Shown here one piece after another: positions 7,897 through 15,151 of a DNA stretch of 30,373 bases (position 1 is its first letter; the number at the start of each line of letters is the position of its first letter). The DNA comes from UBA1426 sp050953365 (GTDB lineage: Bacteria > Bacillota > Clostridia > Peptostreptococcales > Anaerovoracaceae): assembly GCA_050953365.1 (NCBI GenBank), contig JBMNMN010000005.1:1-30373 (forward strand), written 5' to 3'. The notes under the pieces were generated by a model. The model did no database searches. It was not told the origin of the DNA and worked only from the letters and a program-made list of their open reading frames with translations. The position numbers and the translations under genes were made by a program.

Positions 7897-8184
7897 TTAA
7901 ATCATTTTCAAACCTTCGATGGTGATTCTTTCCAGAAACAGCATCTTTTCAAGGCCAAGAGTAACGGTCTCCCTTTCAGCCTGAATTCCGGGCTGGACAA
8001 AGACGCGGAAACCATCTGTTTCATATACCTCAAATCCGCTGTTCACAGGCGTATCACTAAACTTTGCTGAAACTTCAGCATAGGAGCCCGATCAACAGCT
8101 CCGGATCTTTGTTTCCAACACGATATTATCCAGTTTTTTTGAAGTCATGTGATTTTTTAATTCATCCGTTAACTGAAACTGCAT
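7897..8184 (-). CDS. Predicted small selenoprotein (in-frame UGA at 8092-8094)
   Basis: Reading from ATG 8184 with GGGAGGTGA about 8 bases ahead, codons run MQFQLTDELKNHM... to IRSC, then TGA (8094-8092). They continue in the same frame as SGSYAEVSAKF, DTPVNSGFEVYETD, FRVFVQPGIQAE and TVTLGLEKML to a TAA at 7897. Total length is 95 residues with selenocysteine at 31, giving a Cys-Sec pair. The second half is clearly protein-like and runs directly on from the TGA. Directly after the TGA, TGCTGA and TCAGCA form a hairpin with loop AGTT placed 18-21 bases downstream, the right place and loop type for a bacterial SECIS element. It resembles the small Firmicutes proteins annotated as CC/Se motif (seleno)proteins; this match is from memory. 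Function is unknown, presumably redox. Automated callers would truncate it to 30 codons. A nonsense mutation is the alternative. Confidence 0.75.
8062..8094 (-). promoter_or_regulatory. Candidate bacterial SECIS hairpin
   Basis: Starting at the UGA, 11 unpaired bases lead to a 6-base-pair stem (UGCUGA/UCAGCA) capped by AGUU, which contains the GU typically contacted by SelB. It lies inside the coding sequence, as bacterial SECIS elements do. Confidence 0.6.
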
Positions 8185-8329
8185 GCCCTTCACCTCCCGT
8201 GCCTTCATAGTCCAAGCTCGTTGGACCGGGGAAAAAACTTCTTGCGTAGTATTGCAAATGGGGTAGATAATACTCTTATACCCTTTAATTATATTAGTAT
8301 TCAAAAAATGTATAAAAATCAATAAACAA

Positions 8330-8881
8330 ATGAAAAAATCAATTCTCCATAAAGACAAAATTGCTTTACCAAAAGGTTCCGACGGCACACCGGAGCGTTT
8401 CGTCCATCCGGTGGAGCCTCTTTATGATGAAAACTCCCGCGTTTTAATCCTGGGAACTTTCCCCTCTCCCAAATCCAGAGAAGGCAGATTTTTCTATCAT
8501 CACCCGCAAAATCGTTTCTGGAAGGTGATGGCGGCATTGACCGATTCTCCCGTTCCCGAGACCATTGAGCAGAAGAAAGAACTTATTCTCAGCAACGGTT
8601 TCGCTGTTTGGGATGTGATCAAGAGCTGCAGAGTCACCGGAGCCAGCGATAGCAGCATCCGGGATGTGGTGCCGGCTGATCTGAGCATTATACTCGATAA
8701 TGCGCCCATTGAAAGAATCTTTGCAAACGGTGAGAAAGCGTATCGGCTTTATATGAAATACATCTTTCCCGAAACGGAAAGGCCTATTACAAAACTCCCT
8801 TCCACAAGCCCCGCCAACGCTTCTTGGAGCCTGGAAAAGCTCATAGATGCTTGGAGCGTAATCATGGTTTCCGAAAGATAA
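8330..8881 (+). CDS. DNA-deoxyinosine (hypoxanthine) glycosylase, UDG superfamily
   Basis: 183 residues with the hallmark blocks of the small DNA-deoxyinosine glycosylase subfamily of uracil-DNA glycosylases. These are LILGTFPSPKS (about residues 38-48, catalytic and phosphate-binding loop), FYHHPQNRFWKVM (about 55-67), AVWDVIKSC, and the C-terminal LPSTSPANA DNA-binding loop (about 155-163). The enzyme excises deaminated adenine from DNA. The ATG start has no strong ribosome binding site, and the first 25 residues are not part of the conserved domain, so the start is uncertain. It is divergent from the selenoprotein gene across 146 bases. Function assignment rests on motif recognition. Confidence 0.8.
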   Translation: MKKSILHKDKIALPKGSDGTPERFVHPVEPLYDENSRVLILGTFPSPKSREGRFFYHHPQNRFWKVMAALTDSPVPETIEQKKELILSNGFAVWDVIKSCRVTGASDSSIRDVVPADLSIILDNAPIERIFANGEKAYRLYMKYIFPETERPITKLPSTSPANASWSLEKLIDAWSVIMVSER

Positions 8882-9082
8882 ACTGAATAACCGACCATTT
8901 AATCAAAAATCCTCTTTTAATATTCTGAAAAATCGGTATAATCATCATTAAAATGTCGCGCCGGAAAGGGACGCGGCTTTGCTTATAATTTGCCTCAGCC
9001 GGGATGGATCGGACACACGGCGAGGCAATCTTGTAAAACCTTGCAGAAATTTATATCTAATTCGGAAGAGAGGGACAAAAGT

Positions 9083-10351
9083 ATGGAGAAGACAAACAGT
9101 ATGGATATTAAAGTTAAGAATCGCTATGGGATGCTTGCGGCCGGCATGCTGGTTCAGCTTTGCGCCGGTATCATATATATGTGGAGCGTCTTTAAAGGTC
9201 CTGTATCTCAGCATCTCGAATGGGATCCGGCCAAAGCGGCTCTCACATCCTCCATTATGCTGGCGGTATTTGTTTTAGGCATAATATTGGGAGGAAGGGC
9301 TCAGGATAAAATCGGCCCGAAGATTGTTACAACTGCGGGAAGTATAATGCTGAGCCTGGGTATAATACTCACCGCTATGGTTACGAAAGAAATTCCGTGG
9401 CTCGTTTACATTACATACGGTATAATCGGCGGTTTTGGTGTGGGAACCGTTTATACGGCAACGGTTTCCGTAATTCAAAAATGGTTCCCTGACAAACGCG
9501 GATTTGCAACGGGATTTATGGTGGCCGCCTTCGGTTTTTCCCTCGTTATCTTTGCCCCGATTACCAGCTACCTGCTGTCTCGGTTCGGCGTTCCCACAAC
9601 CTTTGTTGCCTTCGGTATCATCTTTTTATTGGTTTGCTTACCCAGTTCCTTGCATATTGAGAATCCTCCGGAAAACTATACCCCTGCCGGGTTTGTTGCG
9701 GCAAAAGCCCAGTCCGCAAAAAAGCAATATACCACATCGGAAATGTTGAAAAGCAGACAGTTCTACCTGATTGCCCTTTCCTTGTTCTGCATTTTACCCG
9801 CCTATTTCATACTCAATCCTATCTTTATAACCTTGGGCACGGATCGGGGGCTGTCCCATGAATTGGCGTTATTGGGAGTTATGGTTACGGGAATTGCCAG
9901 CGCTTCCGGCAGGCTGGTTACCTCCTGGGTTTCCGATCTGGTGGGACGCAAACGTGCGGTGTGCGGAATTATTCTAATAACCATGGTGTCCATCCTGACG
10001 ATGATTGTAGCGCAGGGCGTACTGTTTCTCGTATGCATCGCAGCCATTGCCTTCAGCTTTGGCGGAGCTGCCGGCGTATATCCGGCCATTACCGCCGATA
10101 ATTTCGGAACAAAGCATATGGGATTAAACTATGGATGTGTCATGGTAGGCTTCGGTACTTCTGCCTTAATATTTCCTGTTATCTCCAATATGCTGGTCAA
10201 AAGCGGCGAATATACCGCATCATTCCTCCTTGCCGCCTCCACTTGCTTAGTGGCGCTTATTCTGGTGCTTCTGCAGAAAAATCCGGAGTCGCAGGGTAAG
10301 ATTCTTTTCTGCCAGTGTCGCCTGTCACCCCGCCGGAATACACTAAGATAG
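9083..10351 (+). CDS. OFA-type MFS transporter
   Basis: 422-residue, 12-helix major facilitator transporter of the oxalate/formate antiporter-like group. Typical marks are the opening NRYGMLAAGMLVQLCAGIIY, the loop 2-3 motif GGRAQDKIGPK, the IIGGFGVGTVYTATV segment with IQKWFPDKRGFATG, and the second-half motif SDLVGRKRA. Family members exchange carboxylates such as oxalate/formate or lactate; the substrate here is unknown. ATG 9083 was chosen for its GAGAGGGA site about 8 bases ahead and because the family begins there; the frame extends to 8990 but those codons are not family-like. It lies 29 bases before an FAD oxidoreductase gene, probably one operon, suggesting the two handle the same compound. 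Confidence 0.85.
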   Translation: MEKTNSMDIKVKNRYGMLAAGMLVQLCAGIIYMWSVFKGPVSQHLEWDPAKAALTSSIMLAVFVLGIILGGRAQDKIGPKIVTTAGSIMLSLGIILTAMVTKEIPWLVYITYGIIGGFGVGTVYTATVSVIQKWFPDKRGFATGFMVAAFGFSLVIFAPITSYLLSRFGVPTTFVAFGIIFLLVCLPSSLHIENPPENYTPAGFVAAKAQSAKKQYTTSEMLKSRQFYLIALSLFCILPAYFILNPIFITLGTDRGLSHELALLGVMVTGIASASGRLVTSWVSDLVGRKRAVCGIILITMVSILTMIVAQGVLFLVCIAAIAFSFGGAAGVYPAITADNFGTKHMGLNYGCVMVGFGTSALIFPVISNMLVKSGEYTASFLLAASTCLVALILVLLQKNPESQGKILFCQCRLSPRRNTLR

Positions 10352-10380
10352 TTAAATAAATGAGGCGGGTGATTTTTAGT

Positions 10381-11664
10381 ATGTATAAAATAGTGGTAAT
10401 CGGCGGAGGCTGGTCCGGCTGCGCTGCTGCTCTCGCGGCGAAAAAAGCGGGGGCTGAGGTAGTTCTCCTGGAAAAAACCGATCTGCTCCTGGGGCTGGGC
10501 AATGTGGGCGGCATTATGCGCAACAATGGCAGATATACGGGAGCGGAAGAGAACATAGCCCTGGGCGCCGATGAACTTTTTAATATAACGGACAGCTGTT
10601 CACGGCACGTAAACGTGGATTTTCCGGGACACAGCCATGCCAGTCTGTATGATGTGATGAAGGTGGAGCCAAAGGTTAGAAAGCTTCTTGAGGAGAAGGG
10701 AGTAGAGGTTCGTACCGTTGCCCGGGCGGTTGATGTGGTCATGGAAAACCCGGAACAGATAAAAGGCATTGTCCTGGCCGACGATACGGTAATAGAGGGG
10801 GATGCTTTTATCGAAACTACCGGGTCGACGGGCCCTATGGGGAATTGCCTTACTTACGGCAACGGCTGCTGCATGTGCATTCTCCGCTGTCCCGCCTTTG
10901 GCCCCAGGGTCAGCATTACGCAGAAGGCGGGAAAAATGGATATCATGGGACAGAGAAGGGACGGGGCTTTCGGCGCTTTCAGCGGATCGGGCAAGCTGGA
11001 AAAAGGCTCGCTTTCCGATGATATTCAACGGGAGTTAAACGAAAAAGGCGTGGTTATCATTCCCATTCCAAAGGAGGATGTAGCCGAAGAAAAACTTGAG
11101 TTAAAGGTCTGCTTGCAGTACGCTTTAACCGAATACGCAGAGAACATCATTTTGCTGGATACGGGATATGCGAAAATAATGACTCCCTTCGTTCCATTGG
11201 AGAAACTGCGCCGGATACCGGGATTGGAAAATGCTCGGTATGCGGATCCTTATGCGGGAGGAAAAGGAAACTCCATTCGTTACCTTTCCGTTGCGGAACG
11301 GGACGATGACATGAGAGTGAAAGGGATTGAAAATCTCTTTTGCGGAGGAGAAAAGTCCGGATTGTTTATCGGACATACGGAAGCTATCTCTACAGGTACC
11401 TTGGCGGGCCATAACTGCGCAAGATACTTAAAAGGACTTCGGCCATTGATACTACCCAATCAGCTTGCCATCGGGGATTTGATATCTTATGCCAACCGCA
11501 TGGTAAAAACCAAGGAAGGGCTCATGACCCGTTATACGCTGGCGGGAGCCGAGTATTTTGAACGTATGAAGGAAAAAGGCCTCTATACCACGGATCGGGA
11601 GACCGTCCGCAATCGCATACGAAAGTATGGATTGGAGAATATATACAAGGAAAAAATATTGTGA
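10381..11664 (+). CDS. FAD-dependent oxidoreductase with Cys-rich insert
   Basis: 427 residues. The N-terminal Rossmann dinucleotide motif IGGGWSGCAAALAAKK and the acidic strand end VVLLEK show FAD binding (residues 5-33). A GNVGGIMRNNGRY block follows. ETTGSTGPMGNC and a cysteine cluster, NGCCMCILRCPAFGP (about 160-174), are unusual. The C-terminal part has the second FAD block, NLFCGGEKSGLFIGHTEAI, with similarity to GidA/TrmFO-type and FAD_binding_2 proteins. The substrate is not known. ATG 10381 has GAGGCGGGTG about 10 bases ahead, whereas ATG 10360 lies inside that site. It directly follows the OFA transporter, implying joint uptake and oxidation or reduction of one small acid; this is inference. 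Confidence 0.75.
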   Translation: MYKIVVIGGGWSGCAAALAAKKAGAEVVLLEKTDLLLGLGNVGGIMRNNGRYTGAEENIALGADELFNITDSCSRHVNVDFPGHSHASLYDVMKVEPKVRKLLEEKGVEVRTVARAVDVVMENPEQIKGIVLADDTVIEGDAFIETTGSTGPMGNCLTYGNGCCMCILRCPAFGPRVSITQKAGKMDIMGQRRDGAFGAFSGSGKLEKGSLSDDIQRELNEKGVVIIPIPKEDVAEEKLELKVCLQYALTEYAENIILLDTGYAKIMTPFVPLEKLRRIPGLENARYADPYAGGKGNSIRYLSVAERDDDMRVKGIENLFCGGEKSGLFIGHTEAISTGTLAGHNCARYLKGLRPLILPNQLAIGDLISYANRMVKTKEGLMTRYTLAGAEYFERMKEKGLYTTDRETVRNRIRKYGLENIYKEKIL

Positions 11665-11787
11665 TATTCTAAATACCATAGATAAAAGGATGCGCCAACG
11701 CCCAATCGGAGCAGATGACGGGAGCGGTTTTATGCGAAACGTTGCCTGCAGATGCGATTGGACGGTGTTATGGATACGGGTGAAAAA

Positions 11788-12492
11788 ATGAGATTGAACA
11801 AATACATTGCCGTTGCGGGAATTACTTCCCGCAGAAAGGCGGACGAACTAATTAAGGCGGGAAAAGTGAAGGTTAACGGAGCGGTTTTGGACGAGCCGGG
11901 TTACGATGTAGCCGCCGGTGATGTGGTGGAGGTAAACGGCAGCGTGATTGAGCCGGCCAAACGATATGTATACATCATGCTGAATAAGCCTAAAGGGTAT
12001 ATCACCAGCGTATCGGACGACAGGGACAGGCCCACGGTCATGGATCTTGTGGCAGAGGTGGATGCGCGGTTGTTTCCTGTGGGAAGATTGGATTACAACA
12101 CCTCCGGGCTGCTGCTATTGACCAATGACGGAGATTTTGCCCACCACTTGACCCATCCCAAACATGAGGTGGAGAAAACCTACCGGGCAAGGGTGGCGGG
12201 AGTGCTGTCTCCGGAGCGCATTGCCAAGCTGAAAAAAGGAGTAGATATCGGCGGATTTGTCACGTCGCCTGCCCGTGTTACGGTACTGAAGCAGTTGGAA
12301 CGTTCCGCTCTGGTGGAAATCAAAATACATGAAGGGAAAAATCGTCAGATCCGAAAGATGTTTGCCGCCGTAGGCAACAAAGTTATCGAGTTGGAACGTG
12401 TGGCAATCGGCCAGTTGCATCTGGGTCATTTGAAAGTTGGGCACTACAGAAAGCTGACCCGACAGGAAGTGGAGTATCTAAAAAGCCTTTGA
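11788..12492 (+). CDS. rluB: RluB/RsuA-type ribosomal RNA pseudouridine synthase
   Basis: 234 residues. An S4 RNA-binding domain (MRLNKYIAVAGITSRRKADE, residues 1-60) is followed by the RsuA-family catalytic domain. The catalytic Asp is D102 in GRLDYNTSGLLLLTNDG, and the IHEGKNRQIRKMF block marks the family. Firmicutes members modify 23S rRNA (helix 80 region), so RluB is the likely identity, with RsuA-type 16S specificity the alternative. ATG 11788 was chosen because the S4 domain starts there with GGGTGA 4-6 bases ahead; in-frame ATGs at 11752 and 11770 would add 6-12 residues. No operon partner is evident. Confidence 0.88.
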   Translation: MRLNKYIAVAGITSRRKADELIKAGKVKVNGAVLDEPGYDVAAGDVVEVNGSVIEPAKRYVYIMLNKPKGYITSVSDDRDRPTVMDLVAEVDARLFPVGRLDYNTSGLLLLTNDGDFAHHLTHPKHEVEKTYRARVAGVLSPERIAKLKKGVDIGGFVTSPARVTVLKQLERSALVEIKIHEGKNRQIRKMFAAVGNKVIELERVAIGQLHLGHLKVGHYRKLTRQEVEYLKSL

Positions 12493-12528
12493 TTTAAGTT
12501 TGATTTTGCATTGCATTTATGGGAATTG

Positions 12529-12842
12529 GGTCAGTTATTATTGCCGAACTTCAGGAAACAGATTAATGATTATCGGTCAACTTTAAGGAGTCGGTCAGTT
12601 ATTATTGCCGAACTTTAGGAAACGGAGTAATGATTATTGGTCAACACTTTAGGAAGCAGAGTAATGATTATTGGTCAACTTTAAGGAGTCGGTCAATTAT
12701 TATTACCGAACTTTAGGAAACAGACTAATGATTATCGGTCAACTTTAAGGAGTCGGTCAATTATTATTACCGAACTTTAGGAAACAGATTAATGATTATC
12801 GGTCAACTTTAAGGAATCGGTCAATTATTATTACAAACTTTA
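12529..12842. repeat. 64-base tandem repeat array
   Basis: Copies start at 12529, 12593, 12691, 12755 and 12819 (partial). The spacing is 64 bases, except for one 98-base interval holding an extra 34-base half unit. Each unit is itself two diverged half units of about 32 bases (TTATTRCCGAACTTTAGGA and TTATYGGTCAACTTTAAGGA types). It is not a CRISPR array because there are no variable spacers. No frame through it looks coding. Confidence 0.85.
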
Positions 12843-13190
12843 AAAGCAGCTAAATAATTTAAAAAAGCCAATTTTAGCTGATATATTTTACATTTATTTC
12901 AAATAACTATCTTTTACGGCCTGCGGATCAACTACTTTTCCAAGAGTTAGTTTTTTTAGTTGATTTTTTTACTAAAAAGTCAACTAAATTTTCATTGTGG
13001 CGATTTTTTAGCTGATTAACCCCTCTTTTTACTTGCATTGATGACATTTTCCGAAGGAAAATCAACTAAATTTTCATTGCAACGGTTTTTTAGCTGATTA
13101 ACCCCTATTTTTACTTGTATTGATGACATTTTCCGAAGGAAAATCAACTAATTTTAGGGTTTAATGAAATTTTAGTTGATTTGTCTGCAT
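12843..13190. repeat. 82-base tandem repeats with TCAACTAAA / TTTAGCTGA motifs
   Basis: Two nearly identical 82-base units run 12981-13062 and 13063-13144, with a third beginning at 13145. Each contains CAACTAAATTTTCATTG, TTTTTTAGCTGATTAACCCC and GATGACATTTTCCGAAGG. Facing TCAACTAAA and TTTAGTTGA/TTTAGCTGA motifs continue on both sides, and the same motif occurs at 540-775. Near 13270-13307 a 21-base unit containing AATTATAATGTAAACAA is present twice. Confidence 0.8.
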
Positions 13191-13308
13191 GGTTGCAATT
13201 GTGAAGAGTAGTTATAAAAAATGTTAGTTATGTCCGTCTCTAATACAACCTTGGAGAGCGTCTGAGGCCAAATTATAATGTAAACAATTAAAATTATAAT
13301 GTAAACAA

Positions 13309-14265
13309 CTATAAGAAGGTAAGGGCGATGTAAACTCCCAGGGGTGTAATGGCCAATGAGAGCAAAGTGGATAGAACTACGATCTTAGTGGATTCCTCCG
13401 CTCCGATGCCGTATTTTCCCGTCATGACCGGAACGACGGCTGCGGATGGCAGGGTGATTACCAGAAGGCTGATTTGCTTCATAAGAGAAGGTATGGGTAA
13501 GAACCATAGAATTGCAAAGGAGGCTGCCGCAAAGAGGGTAAGTCTTGTGATGCTGACACCGAGAACCAACCGATTCCGGAACAGGGAGGAAAAGGAGGAG
13601 TTGTACAAGGTGGCGCCGATGTAAAGCATGGATAAAGGCGTAGCCAGGCTTCCCATGATGGATATCAGCTGGAAGAGGGGATCGGGGATATAGGAGTTGA
13701 TTCCGGCGATACCTATTGCCAGTCCGATGAGAATTGCCACCACATTGTTGTTGAAGATCTGCTTTAAGGACTCGGAAACGGAGCTTTTTTCTATATGCTC
13801 CGCGCCTTCAAAGATTCGTTTTGTTCGCTTCAATATGAAGAGGCCGTAGCTCCAGACTACAATACCCATGGCCAGATTGTTGGCTACCATGAGGATGAGA
13901 CCCGGCTGACCGAAAAATGCGAGAGTAATGGGGAAACCCATAAAGCCGTTGTTGGAAGTGAGCATGGACAGCTGTACCATACCGTCCAGCCTCCGGGGAA
14001 CTTTGGCAAGCTTGATGTAGAGCGCGGCGAACAGCGCATACAGAAAATAGAAGGCTACCGATAACAAGGTCATGGTTAGAAACTCAACCAGGACCTTGCC
14101 TTTTATTTCCGTTGCGATCATGGAGGAAAGCAAAAGAGATGGTAAGGCAATGTAGACGAGGATGTTGCCAAGTCCTTCGTTTTTTGCATCGTCTAACCAG
14201 TCAAACTTTCTGCACAAATATCCCACTGCCATCAGGCCGAAAAGGACGAAAAAGGGTGAAAACAT
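13309..14265 (-). CDS. AEC (auxin efflux carrier) family transporter
   Basis: 318 residues with about ten transmembrane helices in the two-times-five pattern of the AEC/MdcF family. The opening FFVLFGLMAVGYLCRKFDWL, the SMLTSNNGFMGFPI block with its NNGFMG motif, and the second-half PLSMLYIGATL are typical. Bacterial members export or take up organic acids such as malate; the substrate here is not predictable. AGGAGA lies 5-6 bases before the ATG. It follows kal on the same strand, but a terminator stands between them, so it is probably transcribed separately. A role in handling lysine-fermentation products is possible but unproved. Confidence 0.85.
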   Translation of the reverse strand: MFSPFFVLFGLMAVGYLCRKFDWLDDAKNEGLGNILVYIALPSLLLSSMIATEIKGKVLVEFLTMTLLSVAFYFLYALFAALYIKLAKVPRRLDGMVQLSMLTSNNGFMGFPITLAFFGQPGLILMVANNLAMGIVVWSYGLFILKRTKRIFEGAEHIEKSSVSESLKQIFNNNVVAILIGLAIGIAGINSYIPDPLFQLISIMGSLATPLSMLYIGATLYNSSFSSLFRNRLVLGVSITRLTLFAAASFAILWFLPIPSLMKQISLLVITLPSAAVVPVMTGKYGIGAEESTKIVVLSTLLSLAITPLGVYIALTFL

Positions 14266-14295
14266 GGTATTCTCCTAAATCAATTAAATTGCAAA

Positions 14296-14328
14296 AACCA
14301 CAAACGGGATTAGCCCCGTTTGTGGTTA
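14296..14328 (-). terminator. Rho-independent terminator after kal
   Basis: AACCACAAACGGG and CCCGTTTGTGGTT form a 13-base-pair stem. On the minus strand the stem is followed by TTTTTGC. It ends the kal transcript before the AEC transporter gene. Confidence 0.8.
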
Positions 14329-14385
14329 CAAGTATGATCTTGTTTGTAATCTTTGTTCACTTCTTGAATGCTACAGGCCTTATTT

Positions 14386-14775
14386 TTATTTTCTTTTTAC
14401 ATCTTTTGGTGTAACGCAAATGCCTTCCGCTCTGCAGACCAGAATGGGCTCGTCCAGGAAATCGGCTGCGGAGGGGGATATGTCGGTTCTGGCTGCGATG
14501 ACTTTGTGTGCCGTGAAGCGCATTTTTCTGGAGGTGTTGCCTACCTCATAGATTTCGCCGTAGGCTTCGATATAATCACCGGCATATACGGGAGCCAGGA
14601 ATTCAACATCGGTGTATTTCAGGAACAGACCTTCGTCTCCGTCCATTTTAATAAGAAGTTCCGTTGCTACGTCACCGAAAAGATGGACCATATGGGCGCC
14701 ATCCACTAAGTTTCCACCATAGTGAGCATCCTTGTAAGACATCCTCACTCTGAGTGTTGAAGTAATTTTTTCCAT
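14386..14775 (-). CDS. kal: 3-aminobutyryl-CoA ammonia-lyase
   Basis: 129-residue hotdog-fold protein matching Kal of the lysine fermentation pathway, which removes ammonia from L-3-aminobutyryl-CoA to give crotonyl-CoA. Characteristic blocks are LRVRMSYKDAHYGGNLVDGA, MVHLFGDVATELLI, DGDEGLFLKYTDVEFLAPVY and NTSRKMRFTAHKV. ATG 14775 was chosen because AGGAGGAAAGACA precedes it; the frame runs further upstream to 14865 but without family similarity. The gene is separated from the rest of the pathway genes and divergent from the sigma-54 activator. A sigma-54-type promoter at 15066-15082 points at it through a leader of about 280 bases that contains four repeated hairpins. Confidence 0.9.
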   Translation of the reverse strand: MEKITSTLRVRMSYKDAHYGGNLVDGAHMVHLFGDVATELLIKMDGDEGLFLKYTDVEFLAPVYAGDYIEAYGEIYEVGNTSRKMRFTAHKVIAARTDISPSAADFLDEPILVCRAEGICVTPKDVKRK

Positions 14776-14862
14776 TGTCTTTCCTCCTCGTTTTTTTGTA
14801 TTGCCGCCGCTGTTTTCCGATTCCGCTTTCATTTGTTTACTACAGCGGGAAAGGGAAGCGGC

Positions 14863-15012
14863 CATGCGGTTGTTACTCCGCGGCAGGAGAACAAAACAGC
14901 CATATGCACTGTTGTTCCGCTGCCGGAGAGCGAAACGGCCATATGCTCTGTTTCTCCGCGGCAGGAGAACGAAACAGCTATATGCTCTGTTGCTCCGCTG
15001 CCGGAGAGCGAG
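14863..15012. repeat. Four 39-base palindromic repeats in the kal leader
   Basis: Units start at 14863, 14901, 14940 and 14979. They alternate between two types: CTCCGCGGCAGGAG cores (units 1 and 3) and TCCGCTGCCGGAG cores (units 2 and 4), so a 78-base dimer has duplicated. Each core can form a hairpin, extended in unit 3 by CTGTTT and AAACAG arms (14948-14977). All three plus-strand frames are open here only because 39 is a multiple of three. The array would lie in the 5' untranslated RNA of kal if the sigma-54 site is used. The rest of 14776-15151 shows only the promoter described separately. Confidence 0.8.
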
Positions 15013-15065
15013 ATCGATTCGATATATTCATTATATCCGATATATCGATCATAACAGAATAAATT

Positions 15066-15082
15066 TGCAATTTCTATACCAA
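15066..15082 (-). promoter_or_regulatory. Candidate sigma-54 promoter for kal
   Basis: On the minus strand the sequence is TTGGTATAGAAATTGCA, against the consensus TTGGCAC-N5-TTGCA. The invariant GG and GC are exactly 10 bases apart. It points toward kal and lies between kal and the divergent activator gene. Confidence 0.65.
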
Positions 15083-15151
15083 TGCGTTATGCTTATAGTA
15101 GCCATAAAACGAACCGATTTTGCATCACTCCAAAAACACAGGAGGTAATAT

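Noticed and set aside
12529..12842. Possible CRISPR array
   Set aside because: The repeated units are contiguous, with no variable spacers, and no cas genes are present in the window.
12843..13308. Riboswitch or tRNA gene in the second repeat field
   Set aside because: No cloverleaf, no CCA-type end and no known riboswitch core could be seen; the sequence is tandem repeat.
14775..15148. Long open frames in three plus-strand phases over the 39-base repeats
   Set aside because: They are open only because the repeat length is a multiple of three and lacks stops. They have no ribosome binding site or family similarity, and the Arg/Cys-rich products are repeat artefacts.
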